64,000 nt of DNA, taken from assembly GCF_900104695.1 (NCBI RefSeq), contig NZ_FNSW01000001.1:4632501-4696500 (forward strand), written 5' to 3'. Both the position numbers and the translations under genes were made by a program. Each line of letters starts with the position of its first letter. The first letter of the stretch is position 1. This document shows, piece after piece, positions 55,151 through 64,000 of this stretch. The stretch is from Paenibacillus sp. GP183. Lineage in GTDB: Bacteria > Bacillota > Bacilli > Paenibacillales > NBRC-103111. The notes under the pieces were generated by a model. The model saw only the letters and a program-made list of their open reading frames with translations. It did no database searches and was not told where the DNA came from.

Positions 55151-55540
55151 ATGGACACAGAGCGTCAAACGGGTTACCAACTGATGGGGGGAGCACACAC
55201 GGTTCGCCGGCTTGTGGAGGTCTTTTATCCTAAGGTCCAAGCGGATCCACTGCTTGCCCCCTTATTTCCTACGGACATTGAACCGGTTATGGAGAAGCAA
55301 TATTTGTTTTTAACGCAATTCTTTGGCGGACCCAATCTTTATTCCGAACAATTTGGACATCCCATGATGCGTGGAAGACACATGTCGGTTCCGATTAATA
55401 ACGAACGAGCGGATGCATGGCTGCGGTGTATGAATGAAGCCATGATCGAGATCGATATTGAGGATAATCTTCGAAAAATGCTGCTGGAGCGCTTGAGAGG
55501 CTCGGCTTATCATTTTATAAATACACCTGGTGATCACTAA
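55151..55540 (+). CDS. Truncated haemoglobin (group II, YjbI-like)
   Basis: 129 residues with the truncated-globin fold. VRRLVEVFYPKVQADPLLAPLFP is the B-helix region, FLTQFFGGPNLYSE the CD-E region, and HPMMRGRH carries the proximal His. The Trp in ADAWLRCM matches the conserved G8 Trp of group II. Likely roles are oxygen or peroxide handling. The ATG used is preferred over an upstream TTG that lies on the AAGGGGA itself. Confidence 0.9.
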   Translation: MDTERQTGYQLMGGAHTVRRLVEVFYPKVQADPLLAPLFPTDIEPVMEKQYLFLTQFFGGPNLYSEQFGHPMMRGRHMSVPINNERADAWLRCMNEAMIEIDIEDNLRKMLLERLRGSAYHFINTPGDH

Positions 55541-55570
55541 ATGAAAATTAGAGATAAAAGGCGGTCATTC

Positions 55571-56273
55571 ATGGTAGAACCTTTATTTGATATTGATGTC
55601 AAGTGCACGTATTGCGATAATAAATTCCAATCCTCGCGGGTTCGGCCGAGCTTTAAGAAGGCGACTAAGACGGATAGTGATTTTTGTACCCATTATAAAG
55701 AAATTAATCCTGATTATTATGTCGTTCGCATTTGTCCTTTTTGCGGCTTTGCCAGCACCGAGAATTTCTCCAATAAGATGACATCAGCTCAAAAATCAGA
55801 TTTCGAGAAAAAGGTTGCGAGAAAATGGAACATGAAGGAGTACGGCAAGGTACGTTCCTGGGAGGATGCCCTGCAATCCTATAAACTTGCTCTATTATGC
55901 GCTCAGATAAAAGACGAAAAGGTACGTGTGGTAGCTGGCATTTTACATCATATCGCATGGCTGTATCGATACAAGGGAGATTGGGCGCAGGAAAAACGTT
56001 TCCTGGAAGTTCGCTTTGGACGCCTATGTCAGCGTATATGAAACAGAAGGCAGCAGCCTGAACAATGCAAAGCTGATGTATTTGATCGGTGAACTCAATC
56101 GAAGACTTCGCAATTACAATGAAGCGGTTAAGTGGTTCGGACGCATCATCAATGACCGTTCCATTATGGATGCCGGGATGATTAAAGCAAGCCGCGAACA
56201 ATGGGCCACGACGCGCGAGGATATGCTCCAGGCCAATCTGGAATTGCCGGAAGAAATGCAGAGTGCAAAATGA
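55571..56273 (+). pseudogene. DUF2225 family protein, frameshifted
   Basis: The first frame starts after AAAGGCGG with VEPLFDIDVKCTYC, contains two CxxC pairs (CTYC; CPFC), and runs to WAQEKRFLEV before hitting a stop. The other frame continues with ALDAYVSVYETEGSS and a TPR-like end (LNRRLRNYNEAVKWF). Dropping one T at about 56010 joins them as LEVALDAYVSVYE. The full product would be about 233 residues, the usual family size. A true mutation or a sequence error cannot be told apart here. Confidence 0.85.
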
Positions 56274-56276
56274 GAT

Positions 56277-56313
56277 AAACGCTTATGGAGTTAGAGTCCA
56301 TTAGCGTTTTTTT
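56277..56313 (+). terminator. Terminator after the DUF2225 gene
   Basis: AAACGCTTATGGA pairs with TCCATTAGCGTTT and runs into eight T. Confidence 0.88.
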
Positions 56314-56334
56314 TGCCAAGTAGGCAGGCTGTGA

Positions 56335-56571
56335 TCATGTTATCCGAATCGGACGATCCGCCAGCAGGTAATCGCGATCCGTATCGATAAGGGTTGCTTT
56401 GTTATGACAGCAAGGAAAGACAAGCAGCTTTTTTTTGCCTTCATGGATCGATTGCAGCTCCTGAATTTTTAATGGCAGAAGAACGTTATCTTTATGACAA
56501 AATGGACATTCGGCCACGTAAATATCCTTCATAATGATTTCGTAAGGCCATGTATGAGAGAAAGGAATCAA
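56335..56571 (-). CDS. Small zinc-ribbon-like hypothetical protein
   Basis: Up to 78 residues. CPFCH and FPCCH give a possible four-ligand zinc site; no family was recognised. Either a TTG start overlapping the yycC stop (TTGA), with AAGGAT 9 bases upstream, or the ATG 39 bases later (KDIYVAECPFC) could be used. The first would couple it to yycC. Confidence 0.6.
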   Translation of the reverse strand: MIPFSHTWPYEIIMKDIYVAECPFCHKDNVLLPLKIQELQSIHEGKKKLLVFPCCHNKATLIDTDRDYLLADRPIRIT

Positions 56572-56747
56572 GGTTTATTGGTATCCTTAGTATCTTTATT
56601 TGGAGCAGCTTCCTCTTTATCATTGGCCAGCTCGGCCAATTTTTGCAAAAGAATATGTTGTGGCATATGGAGCAAATGCTCGAGCGGTATTTTCAGCTGG
56701 GCGGCAAGCTTTTGAGCAGTTTCGGGTGAAATTTGCAGCGGCTTCAT
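56568..56747 (-). CDS. yycC: YycC-like small protein
   Basis: 59 residues. KPLQISPETAQKLAAQLKIP and HMPQHILLQKLAEL match the small YycC family of Bacillales; function is unknown. The ATG before KPLQIS lies 9 bases after AGGAGG; an ATG six bases earlier would be too close. The tail is charged and disordered. It may be translationally coupled with the following zinc-ribbon gene. Confidence 0.8.
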   Translation of the reverse strand: MKPLQISPETAQKLAAQLKIPLEHLLHMPQHILLQKLAELANDKEEAAPNKDTKDTNKP

Positions 56748-56909
56748 GGACATTTTCCTCCTGTTCCTTATATAGTATATATCTAATAGTGATATCATAC
56801 TTTCAAGCCTGAAGCAATGAGCTGAAGAAAGCGATTGGCGGTGCAGTTCTGTTTATGCTTTAATGAAATAGTATAATTACATACCTTGACTCGAGGACAG
56901 GTGATATTA

Positions 56910-58715
56910 TTGTTCAACAAACCGCTTAGCCAAACATGGGATTTGGATTCTTTCTTTGCAGGAGGAAGCGAATCTCCGGCTCTTCTGGATTTTCTCAAGA
57001 AACTGAAGGAGGATATCGCTGCGTTCAAAGGTAAAGTTCATATGACAAACCCTCCGCAAAATGCGTCCGATTCGAAGGGGCTTGAAGATCTTGTTCAACT
57101 TTTGCAAGCCATATTGAAAAATATTCATGAAGCGGATTCCTTCGTTTCCTGCTTAATGGCAGATAATCAGAAAGACAAGAAAGCCGTGCTTTTAAGTGGA
57201 CAAATCAAAACATGTTACGCTGAATATTTGTCGTCCTTAACCGATTTTGATCAAAACTTAACTGGGACTAAGGATCAAGTCTGGACTGACTTGCTCAAGC
57301 TGGAAGCATTCGCCGGGATCGCTTTTCCTTTAACTGAAAGACGCGCACTGGCCAAAGAAAAGCTGCCGCCTGAGCAGGAGGCATTGATCAATGATCTTGC
57401 CATTGACGGATACCATGGCTGGGGAGACTTGTACAATACAACAGTCAGCCAATTCCGTATGCCCGTTGAAGAGGATGGAAAAACGGTGGAGCTTTCTGTC
57501 GGTCAGGGCTTCAATCGGCTCCATACGGAAAATCTGGAAGAACGGACTCGTTTGTTCCAGCTTTGGGAACAGACTTGGGCGGACAAAGCGGACTATTGTG
57601 CGGAAGCGCTCAATCATCTCGGAGGCTTTCGTCTACAGACATATAAGCATCGCGGCTGGACAACCATTCACAAGGAGCCTCTTGAAATTAATCGTATGTC
57701 GGAAAAGACGCTCCATGTCATGTGGGATGTCATTGACCGCAGCAAGGATATTTTCGTGGAATATTTAAACCGTAAGGCCAAGCTTATGGGTCTTGAAAAG
57801 CTGGCTTGGGTGGATGTGGATGCCCCCTTGGGCGAAGCCGCACAGAAAATCAGCTTTGATGATGGGGCAAAAACCATCCTTGAACAGTTTGAGTCGTTCA
57901 GTCCGAAAATGGCAGCCTTCTCCAAAAAAGCATTCGAGCGCAGTTGGATTGAAGCAGAGGATCGCGCTGGCAAAAGACCAGGTGGATTCTGTACATCGTT
58001 TCCGATCGCGGGAGAAACACGCATTTTCATGACGTATGGAGGCACCGCCAATAACGTGTCCACCCTGGCGCATGAATTAGGCCATGGATATCACCAGCAT
58101 GTTATGAATGACATGCCTGCTCTTGCACAGCAATATGCGATGAACGTAGCTGAAACGGCATCTACTTTAGCTGAGATGATTGTTTCGGATGCAGCGGTTA
58201 ATAAAGCAGCTACAGTTGAAGAGCGGATCATATTACTCGAGGATAAAATCCAGCGTTCTATCGCTTTCTTTATGAACATCCATGCCCGATTTATCTTTGA
58301 AACTAATTTTTATGAAGAACGCCGTAACGGACTTGTCAGCGTTGAACGCTTGAACGAGCTGATGGTAAGCGCTCAGAAGAAAGCTTTTAAAGATTCCCTT
58401 AGCAGCTACCATCCTCATTTTTGGGCAGCCAAGCTGCATTTCTACTCGACCGAGGTGCCTTTTTACAATTTCCCGTACACCTTCGGCTTCTTGTTCAGTG
58501 CTGGCATCTATGCCAAAGCCCAGGAAGCGGGTCCGGCTTTTGAGGATCAATACATCTCTTTGCTTAGGGATACCGGCAGCATGACTGTGGAGGAATTGGC
58601 CCGGAAGCATCTCGGCGTCGATCTTACGCAGCCTGACTTCTGGCAAAGTGCAGTCGACATGGCTATCGAAGATGTCAAGCAATTCATGGCTCTCACTGAT
58701 GCTAAAGTTCATTAG
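56910..58715 (+). CDS. M3 family oligoendopeptidase (PepF type)
   Basis: 602 residues, the typical length. The N-terminus FNKPLSQTWDLDSFFAGG is followed by a helical oligopeptide-binding region and the zinc motif LAHELGHGYHQHVM with its HExxH; the downstream ETASTLAEM holds the third ligand. It is a cytoplasmic peptidase of short peptides. The start is TTG 6 bases after AGGTGA; an earlier in-frame TTG has no binding site. Confidence 0.93.
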   Translation: MFNKPLSQTWDLDSFFAGGSESPALLDFLKKLKEDIAAFKGKVHMTNPPQNASDSKGLEDLVQLLQAILKNIHEADSFVSCLMADNQKDKKAVLLSGQIKTCYAEYLSSLTDFDQNLTGTKDQVWTDLLKLEAFAGIAFPLTERRALAKEKLPPEQEALINDLAIDGYHGWGDLYNTTVSQFRMPVEEDGKTVELSVGQGFNRLHTENLEERTRLFQLWEQTWADKADYCAEALNHLGGFRLQTYKHRGWTTIHKEPLEINRMSEKTLHVMWDVIDRSKDIFVEYLNRKAKLMGLEKLAWVDVDAPLGEAAQKISFDDGAKTILEQFESFSPKMAAFSKKAFERSWIEAEDRAGKRPGGFCTSFPIAGETRIFMTYGGTANNVSTLAHELGHGYHQHVMNDMPALAQQYAMNVAETASTLAEMIVSDAAVNKAATVEERIILLEDKIQRSIAFFMNIHARFIFETNFYEERRNGLVSVERLNELMVSAQKKAFKDSLSSYHPHFWAAKLHFYSTEVPFYNFPYTFGFLFSAGIYAKAQEAGPAFEDQYISLLRDTGSMTVEELARKHLGVDLTQPDFWQSAVDMAIEDVKQFMALTDAKVH

Positions 58716-58727
58716 TTAGAAAAGGAG

Positions 58728-58754
58728 TTGGAAGGATGTTTTTTATCCTTCCAG
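58728..58754. repeat. Single copy of the 27-bp hairpin element
   Basis: TTGGAAGGATG-TTTTTT-ATCCTTCCAG folds as a 9-bp perfect stem and closely matches the copies at 24353-24543. It lies 13 bp after the peptidase stop. Confidence 0.8.
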
Positions 58755-58789
58755 AGGCCGGTTATGGCTCAAGAAGGCCTCATTACAGT

Positions 58790-58817
58790 AAAAGCTCCCA
58801 CAGAGGGAGCTTTTTTT
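58790..58817. terminator. Terminator between pepF-like and chemoreceptor genes
   Basis: AAAGCTCCC pairs with GGGAGCTTT, followed by TTTT. Confidence 0.85.
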
Positions 58818-58842
58818 ATGGTGAATCTGTTTTGTGAGGTGC

Positions 58843-60102
58843 TTACAGCTTAAACACCTGAATGGCCGTCTGCAGCTGAGTTACTACCCGCGTCATTTCT
58901 TCTGCTTGATTGACAATTGCCTGAACCGTGCCGATCTGCTCGCTCATCGAAGCAGACACTTCCTCGGTCCCTGCTGCGGACTGCTCGGTGATTGCGGAAA
59001 TGCTCTCCATAGCTGCTGCAATTTGCTGCGATCTGCTCAGCATGTTCGAGCTCTGCTCAGCGAACCCGGATATTTCCACCGAAATGAATCGCATACTGTC
59101 GACGATTTCCGAGAAAACCTTCTCGGTTTGATCAATCAGCACGGTTTGTTTGTTGACAACATCTTCATTGATTTTGATACTGCTTATGGCCTGTCCGATC
59201 CCTTGTTCAATGCTTTTCACGAAGCCGAATACCTCACGGGTCAAAGCTGTGGATTCCTCAGCTAACTTGCGCACTTGCTGCGCAACGACGGCAAAGCCTC
59301 TTCCGTGTTCACCGGCTCTTGCTGCTTCTATGGAAGCATTGAGCGAGAGCAAGTTCGTTTGCTCGGCAATTTCTGAAATAGACCTTGTCACATTGGTGAT
59401 GCCTGCAGCTTGCTTAGCCAGTGAATCAATCGTTTCCGATACCAGTGCAGTTACTTCCACATTGCGCTTCATCCCGGCTCCCTGGCTTTCTACCGTGGTC
59501 ATGCCCTTTTCCACAAGCCTCAGCATTTGATCCGATCGAGCTTTCATCTCTTTGGCGGAATCAGCATAACTGGAAATGTTTGTCTGAATATCACTGGAAG
59601 TAGCGGATGCACGGGATACTTCCTCGGAGATCTGCCCAGCACCGGTTGCCAGCTCATGGGCGGATATACTGACTTGTTCCAGAACACCACGAAAATTTTC
59701 GTTTTTGAAGTAGATGTCCCTGCTGGAGTTAAAAACTTGCTTGGAAATCGAACCGGTATCCTGTAGAATTTCACGAAGCTTATCAATCATTTTATTGAAG
59801 GACTTACCTAACTGGCCGAGGGTATCATCCGAAGTGATGGTAACCTTTTGCGTAAAATCCCCTTTTGAAATGTTAAGTGCAACTCGCGATAATTCAGCGA
59901 TAGGTTCGGTTAAGGATCTTTCAAACCAGAATACAAACGGAATACTCCCAGCAATCAAAATAACGAGGAAGATAATACCAAGAAAGGGGTTCCATTGTGG
60001 GGCAAAAAGTAAAATCAGAATCATGACTGCACTGATGCCTATGAGTCCGAAGCACCCTAGTTGCAGCTTTCGCTTAAAAGATATTGTAGACAAATTAAAC
60101 AC
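58843..60102 (-). CDS. Methyl-accepting chemotaxis-type protein without extracellular sensor
   Basis: About 419 residues. Two membrane helices are nearly adjacent ([38 protein letters not shown]), leaving almost no external domain. A HAMP linker ([21 protein letters not shown]) and a long coiled coil lead to the signalling tip [20 protein letters not shown] and [17 protein letters not shown]. Such proteins sense signals in the membrane or cytoplasm. GTG after GAGGAG is chosen as start; a TTG six codons earlier sits on that site. No chemotaxis partners are nearby. Confidence 0.88.
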   Translation of the reverse strand: MFNLSTISFKRKLQLGCFGLIGISAVMILILLFAPQWNPFLGIIFLVILIAGSIPFVFWFERSLTEPIAELSRVALNISKGDFTQKVTITSDDTLGQLGKSFNKMIDKLREILQDTGSISKQVFNSSRDIYFKNENFRGVLEQVSISAHELATGAGQISEEVSRASATSSDIQTNISSYADSAKEMKARSDQMLRLVEKGMTTVESQGAGMKRNVEVTALVSETIDSLAKQAAGITNVTRSISEIAEQTNLLSLNASIEAARAGEHGRGFAVVAQQVRKLAEESTALTREVFGFVKSIEQGIGQAISSIKINEDVVNKQTVLIDQTEKVFSEIVDSMRFISVEISGFAEQSSNMLSRSQQIAAAMESISAITEQSAAGTEEVSASMSEQIGTVQAIVNQAEEMTRVVTQLQTAIQVFKL

Positions 60103-60385
60103 CCATAATCGACTCCTCAATGAAATGTTAGATTATTGGGTATTTACAATAATCTCGAAAAAATTATAACATTCATAGGAAAAAGTTTCTATATCAGGCT
60201 CGAAAAATGCGATAATTCAGACTTCAGACTCATAGAAATCTTCCGATAAAAGTATGTTAAAGCATAAATATGTAAAAATATGTTGAAAAAGTGAAAGTGT
60301 CACAGTATAATAGTCCTACATCCCAGAATATTCAAATAATTTAAATGATGCATCGGGGACAGTTTTTATTCAAATCCGCAACAAT

Positions 60386-60637
60386 GTGATTGGAAAGTAT
60401 AGAATCAGGCATCTGCCGCTAGAATGTAAAGGCGGAGAACTCCAAGCGAATACAAAAGGGCTCGTTGAATCCCAATACCAAACTTTTCGCCAAATGGCAA
60501 TTGAATCTCTGAAATACAAGAAGAATTGGACTCATGGTGAAATCATGCTTGATTTCACATTGAAGCAGAACACGCTATGCGCCAGCGTTCAATTCGAGTC
60601 GAATTACAACATGGCAAGTACGGTTAAATCGGTTTGA
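60386..60637 (+). CDS. Hypothetical protein
   Basis: 83 residues from a GTG. The open frame extends about 25 codons further upstream (SGTVFIQIRNN) without a standard start codon, so the true N-terminus is unclear and no ribosome site is obvious. It contains KGGELQANTKGLVESQYQTF and MASTVKSV at the end. No family was recognised. The 260 bp upstream hold a T/A-rich promoter-like region but nothing I can define. Confidence 0.5.
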   Translation: MIGKYRIRHLPLECKGGELQANTKGLVESQYQTFRQMAIESLKYKKNWTHGEIMLDFTLKQNTLCASVQFESNYNMASTVKSV

Positions 60638-60674
60638 AGGACTTATATTTTATTCATTCAGAAATACTTAGCAA

Positions 60675-60724
60675 AGCAATAATCCCCACAAGCCTTTAAG
60701 GTTTGTGGGGATTATTGCTTTTTA
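60675..60724. terminator. Strong bidirectional terminator
   Basis: AGCAATAATCCCCACA pairs with TGTGGGGATTATTGCT and runs into TTTTTATA. It separates the hypothetical gene from the 3D-domain gene on the opposite strand. Confidence 0.9.
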
Positions 60725-60730
60725 TACTTT

Positions 60731-61183
60731 TTATTTCAATACGTAAACTTTCACGTTTTGGATACCGAAATCACTCGCAGGACCAGTGGAACTCGGGATG
60801 AAAATATCGACCCGGTTCCCTTTAATCGCGCTGCCTTCATCGGTTGCAGTAGCGATTAACCCTCTTGGGAAGCCATTAAAGGTATAACCGGTAATGTATA
60901 CCTTTGTTCCGAGTGGAATCACATTGGGGTCTACGGCAATAGTACCTATTTTAAGGGGATTGCCGAAGTAATCAACAGGGCCCCATCCGTTTTCTTGCGG
61001 CGCTTCGGAGTAAGCTGTAGCGACAATGTTCATAACTTTGCTGTACGCCAATGACTTTCCGGAAACGGTCTGAACTGTATTATTCGACGCAGCATGGACT
61101 GCGTTAGCGGGTAGTGCGAATCCGGCAATGGACAGGCTTAAAGCAAGCCCAACCACTGTCTTTTTCAGAGGTTGAATATTCAT
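60731..61183 (-). CDS. Secreted 3D domain-containing protein
   Basis: 150 residues. A signal peptide (KKTVVGLALSLSIAGFALPANAVHA) is followed by a 3D domain: IVATAYS, GTIAVDPNVIPLGTKVYI and ATDEGSAIKGNRVDIFI, with the three Asp residues of the double-psi barrel seen in MltA/Rpf/YocH-type cell-wall hydrolases. It is likely a peptidoglycan-remodelling enzyme. The long leader carries a c-di-AMP riboswitch, as is usual for such genes. Confidence 0.92.
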   Translation of the reverse strand: MNIQPLKKTVVGLALSLSIAGFALPANAVHAASNNTVQTVSGKSLAYSKVMNIVATAYSEAPQENGWGPVDYFGNPLKIGTIAVDPNVIPLGTKVYITGYTFNGFPRGLIATATDEGSAIKGNRVDIFIPSSTGPASDFGIQNVKVYVLK

Positions 61184-61202
61184 ACTATCTCTCCTTTTAG
61201 TA

Positions 61203-61390
61203 TATTGCCTACGAGGTTAGTTGTCGGGTTCGGACAAAAGGATACAGTCCCTATTCGGATACGATCCGATATTCACCCCAAATGAACAGCGATATCCTGA
61301 CAGCTCAAAGCTGAGCGGCACCAGGTGTTCTGTTCAATAAATAAATCATCCCCCGCACTTTCTAAACGAAAGTTTCGGCTTAGATAAGAC
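61203..61390 (-). promoter_or_regulatory. ydaO-type cyclic di-AMP riboswitch
   Basis: Read on the minus strand, the leader shows the class signatures: GTGCGGGGGA, CCGCTCAGCTTTGAGCTG, TTGGGGTGAAT, TAGGGAC, and the 3' block CCGAACCCGACAACTAACC-TCGTAGGC. It lies just before the 3D-domain gene. c-di-AMP would switch that gene off. The order of motifs matches the B. subtilis ydaO leader; the ends are approximate. Confidence 0.85.
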
Positions 61391-61523
61391 TAACATATTA
61401 AAATGGATAATGTAACCCACATTTATTTACAATATTACTTTTTTAACATAAATTAGCATTACTTGTACTTTTGTCAATTTGACGAGTGCCTAGGTTCGCG
61501 ATGCTCAGACAATATCGTTTCTT

Positions 61524-62237
61524 TCAGGAGAGACAAATTTTCTCCGCATTCTGTTTGGTATCGTTCTCCAAAGCATCATCCAATTGAATAAGTTCCCTTT
61601 TGCCGTATTTTCTGTCTATTGCGGCTGCAATGATGTGATCCGATAGACAAGGATTTTTAGGCAAAAGAGGACCATGGAGATACGTTCCGATTACATTTTT
61701 ATAGTGGAGCCCTTCAGTTCCATCCTCACCGTTATTACCAAAGCCTTTGATGACTTTTCCTAGCGATTTGTAGTTGTGATAGGTTCGGCCGGAATGGTTT
61801 TCAAAACCGATTATTTTGCCAAAATCATTTGATTCAATCATCATGTTACCAACCAGACGATCTTTGTTGGATATGGATTCAAAGCTGCAAATATCCATCC
61901 CCTTATACTTACAGCCATCGGAAGTTACATAGCAACTCCCCAGAAGCTGATAACCTCCACATATGGCGAGGCAGCTTACACCGTCCTCAACACATTCTTT
62001 AAATTCTTGTTTTATTTTCAAAAATTCATTGGAAACCAGACCCTGTTCACGGTCACTCCCTCCGCCCATGAAGCAAATATCAACCGTCGAAAAGTTCAAT
62101 GAAGCAGTCGATTTGATATCCACAACTGTTAATTCAATGCCTCTCCATTCGCACCGTTTTTTAAGAACTAGCACATTTCCTTTATCTCCGTACAAATTTA
62201 ACCGATCCGGGAAAAAGTTATAAAGGATAAGCTTCAT
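61524..62237 (-). CDS. gatD: Lipid II isoglutaminyl synthase, glutaminase subunit
   Basis: 237 residues of the CobB/CobQ-like glutamine amidotransferase class. GGGSDREQ, the nucleophile Cys93 in AICGGYQLLG, and YLHGPLLPKNP with the catalytic His are visible. GatD releases ammonia that MurT uses to amidate the D-Glu of lipid II. Its start overlaps the last 20 bp of murT, so the two are translated together as murT-gatD. Confidence 0.92.
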   Translation of the reverse strand: MKLILYNFFPDRLNLYGDKGNVLVLKKRCEWRGIELTVVDIKSTASLNFSTVDICFMGGGSDREQGLVSNEFLKIKQEFKECVEDGVSCLAICGGYQLLGSCYVTSDGCKYKGMDICSFESISNKDRLVGNMMIESNDFGKIIGFENHSGRTYHNYKSLGKVIKGFGNNGEDGTEGLHYKNVIGTYLHGPLLPKNPCLSDHIIAAAIDRKYGKRELIQLDDALENDTKQNAEKICLS

Positions 62238-63564
62238 TTTCCTTTTTCACACTCCTAACAAGATACTTTTTCACCTGCTGCAAGGCTGTATAGGTTGGCA
62301 ACAAATAAGTGTGCATAGGATGATTAAGCGCGTATTTTATGGCCTGATCTATAGAAGGAATTTTAAACACTTTATTGGGATCAATCCCGGCATACTTAAG
62401 ACGCAACAGCAAGTCGGATGCGCGGCTGCCGGAGCATACTATTGTTTTGATATCTTCCCTTTGAAGGCATTCGAAATCTATATCCCAAATCCATGACACA
62501 TCTTCACCATCGGCAATAAAGTCATTAATAAAAAAGACGATCTGCTTCTCGTGATTCGTAGAAAGGATTTCCGACAATGAGACATTCGTGCCGGATGGAT
62601 TTTTATTGAGATTAACGATGAAGGGAAATCCCCTAAATTGAAACACCTGCATACGTCCATTGTCGGGATGAAACTTATATAAGGATTCTTGTATGTTCTT
62701 AACATGAACCCCTAATTCCGCTGCGCAAGCAACCGCCGCTAATACGTTGTAAACATTATAGGCGCCAGTCATATTGATCCTGTACGTTTTATTGTTCAGT
62801 GAAAAAGTTAAGGGGTTGCATTGAACGCTGTCGATTTCATAATGAGGGTCCGGGCGTTCAAATCCACAAGAGCAGGTAAAAAATCCAAGCTGGCCAAAAT
62901 GAACGTGATCATACTTCATTTCCTCACCGCATATCGGACAATATTTAGATTCACACATGCCGTAATCTCCAAAATGGTAGGACTGTTTGCCAAGCCCGAA
63001 AAAGACATCCTCTTTGCCAAAAGAGCTCAATCGAAAAACCAGCGGATCATCGGCATTTAAAATCAATTTTGTTTGAATGGGATGAATGGCAGCACCAATA
63101 TGGTTAATCAGAGTATCTATCTCCCCATAACGATCTAATTGGTCTCGAAAAAAATTAGTTATAACGACCATTTTCGGAGTAACTTGCTTCATAACCACCG
63201 GTAAGCTGGCTTCGTCAATTTCCAATACAGCGTAATCGTACTTCAGTCTACCGGATATTGAAGCGTGATTAACCATGCACGAGGCTACCCCTGAGATCAT
63301 ATTTGAGCCTTCAGTATTATTCAAAACTTTCATTCCCGCTGACCTCAAGAGATGCGCTAACAGATTGGACGTTGTCGTTTTTCCATTTGTACCGGTAATA
63401 AAAATAAAATATTTAATTTGTCCGGATATTTTCGATAAAATTTTCGGGTCAATTTTCAATGCGACAACTCCAGGCAGAGTGGTACCCTTATGACCTGTCA
63501 GCCGACTTAATTTACCTGCCATTTTACCGGAAATGAGAGCAGCATTTTTTTGTATTTTCCTCAA
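62218..63564 (-). CDS. murT: Lipid II isoglutaminyl synthase, MurT subunit
   Basis: 448 residues, Mur-ligase fold. The ATP loop is ITGTNGKTTTSNLL, the central domain includes LEIDEASLP, and a four-Cys zinc ribbon (CPICGEEM...CSCGF) is inserted as in known MurT. A DUF1727-type C-terminal domain follows. With GatD it makes D-isoglutamine in peptidoglycan. The TTG start lies almost on GGAGAG; a later ATG (AGKLSRL) lacks a site. The gene pair is AT-richer than the window average. Confidence 0.92.
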   Translation of the reverse strand: MRKIQKNAALISGKMAGKLSRLTGHKGTTLPGVVALKIDPKILSKISGQIKYFIFITGTNGKTTTSNLLAHLLRSAGMKVLNNTEGSNMISGVASCMVNHASISGRLKYDYAVLEIDEASLPVVMKQVTPKMVVITNFFRDQLDRYGEIDTLINHIGAAIHPIQTKLILNADDPLVFRLSSFGKEDVFFGLGKQSYHFGDYGMCESKYCPICGEEMKYDHVHFGQLGFFTCSCGFERPDPHYEIDSVQCNPLTFSLNNKTYRINMTGAYNVYNVLAAVACAAELGVHVKNIQESLYKFHPDNGRMQVFQFRGFPFIVNLNKNPSGTNVSLSEILSTNHEKQIVFFINDFIADGEDVSWIWDIDFECLQREDIKTIVCSGSRASDLLLRLKYAGIDPNKVFKIPSIDQAIKYALNHPMHTYLLPTYTALQQVKKYLVRSVKKENEAYPL

Positions 63565-63804
63565 CTCTCCATTCTTGTTTTAGCAAATTATTCGCAAAGG
63601 ATATTGACAAGTAATATTCCCTCCCATGAGAGAAAAATACGTTAAAAGGGAAACCAACCGACTCCGTTTTTTCATGCGAAGCAACTAGAACAACAGGGAG
63701 TGAGGGCTTTATTGCTATTACTACAAAAAAACTCATAATCAGATGGATTAAAGTCGATAAATAGAAGATAAATAGAATATAAAAAATATCTCACGGGAGA
63801 ATCC

Positions 63805-64000
63805 ATGAAAAAATTTAACATTCGAATTCTGGTGGCAGCGGTTGTGATAGGACTTAGCTTTACGGCGGGTGTTTACGCTCAGGACGTTCTTCAGAAAGTG
63901 GAAGCTTATTTACGACCTGATTTTAAAGTTTTTGTAAATGGAAAACCGGTGGTATTAACAAGTCCACCATTGATCTATGACAATAATTCATACCTTCCAT
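63805..64000 (+). CDS. Secreted protein with copper-amine-oxidase-like N-terminal (stalk) domain, truncated by window end
   Basis: 65 codons are visible. A signal peptide (KKFNIRILVAAVVIGLSFTA, cut after VYA) is followed by VLQKVEAYLRPDFKVFVNGK and the start of a stalk-type repeat (VNGKPVVLTSPPLIYDNNSYLP). This pattern is common in Paenibacillus surface and sporulation proteins. GGGAGA lies 8 bases before the ATG. The preceding 240 bp hold no other gene. Confidence 0.8.
   Translation, partial: MKKFNIRILVAAVVIGLSFTAGVYAQDVLQKVEAYLRPDFKVFVNGKPVVLTSPPLIYDNNSYLP

Overview
The window reads as chromosomal DNA of a spore-forming, low-to-mid GC Firmicute of the Paenibacillus type. The evidence is a Bacillus-like rRNA-tRNA cluster, many sporulation genes (sspI, yunB, lytH, ylbJ, a YheC/D coat protein), a Lia-type envelope-stress operon, MurT/GatD, and numerous LacI- and ROK-type sugar regulators next to Gfo/Idh/MocA dehydrogenases and ABC sugar transporters. 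Genus is an inference; no 16S body is present to test it.

Layout. 1-5000: last bases of 16S, spacer, a complete 23S, then 17 tRNA genes closed by a strong terminator. No 5S lies between 23S and the tRNAs. 5100-12200: methyltransferase, SDR, ROK regulator, alpha/beta hydrolase, EamA and MFS transporters, and the wreck of a LacI regulator. 12300-16400: a molybdenum block, with a membrane-cytochrome/sulfite-oxidase-type fusion followed by MOSC, mobA and moeA. 16450-23000: a LacI regulator divergent from a glycogen-debranching-type glucosidase and a sugar ABC importer lacking its own ATPase, with three LacI-type operators between. 24300-29000: a repeat-rich gap, then a LiaI/H/F/S/R-like envelope-stress module ending in a signal peptidase. 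29200-34700: acetyltransferase, zwf, cyclase, Tat-exported phosphoesterase, prfC. 34800-36750: glycosyltransferase plus YheC/D ATP-grasp pair, probably spore coat. 36880-40890: LacI regulator, Gfo/Idh/MocA, ThuA, Gfo/Idh/MocA operon. 41000-42400: intergenic inverted repeats, sspI and a TrmH-type methyltransferase. 42600-46100: a visibly AT-richer stretch with a dehydrogenase, Dabb protein, Fur-controlled FTR1 iron permease, a small membrane protein carrying two compensating frameshifts, and a YdeI-like remnant. 46100-52700: yunB/lytH, the nickel-pincer cofactor genes larE-larB-larC1 with larC2 on the opposite strand, lipA and yutD. 52700-64000: nadK, ylbJ, truncated haemoglobin, a frameshifted DUF2225 gene, yycC, oligoendopeptidase, a chemoreceptor-like protein, a 3D-domain protein under a c-di-AMP riboswitch, gatD/murT, and the start of a secreted protein cut by the window end.

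Most notable is the lar cluster. LarC, usually one chain or one joined by a ribosomal frameshift, is here encoded as two converging genes, so its halves would have to meet as separate proteins. Other points of interest are the cytochrome-SUOX fusion with its cofactor genes, the compensated frameshift pair, two families of small intergenic inverted repeats, the missing 5S gene, and abrupt GC-rich islands confined to single genes (pspA-like, larB).
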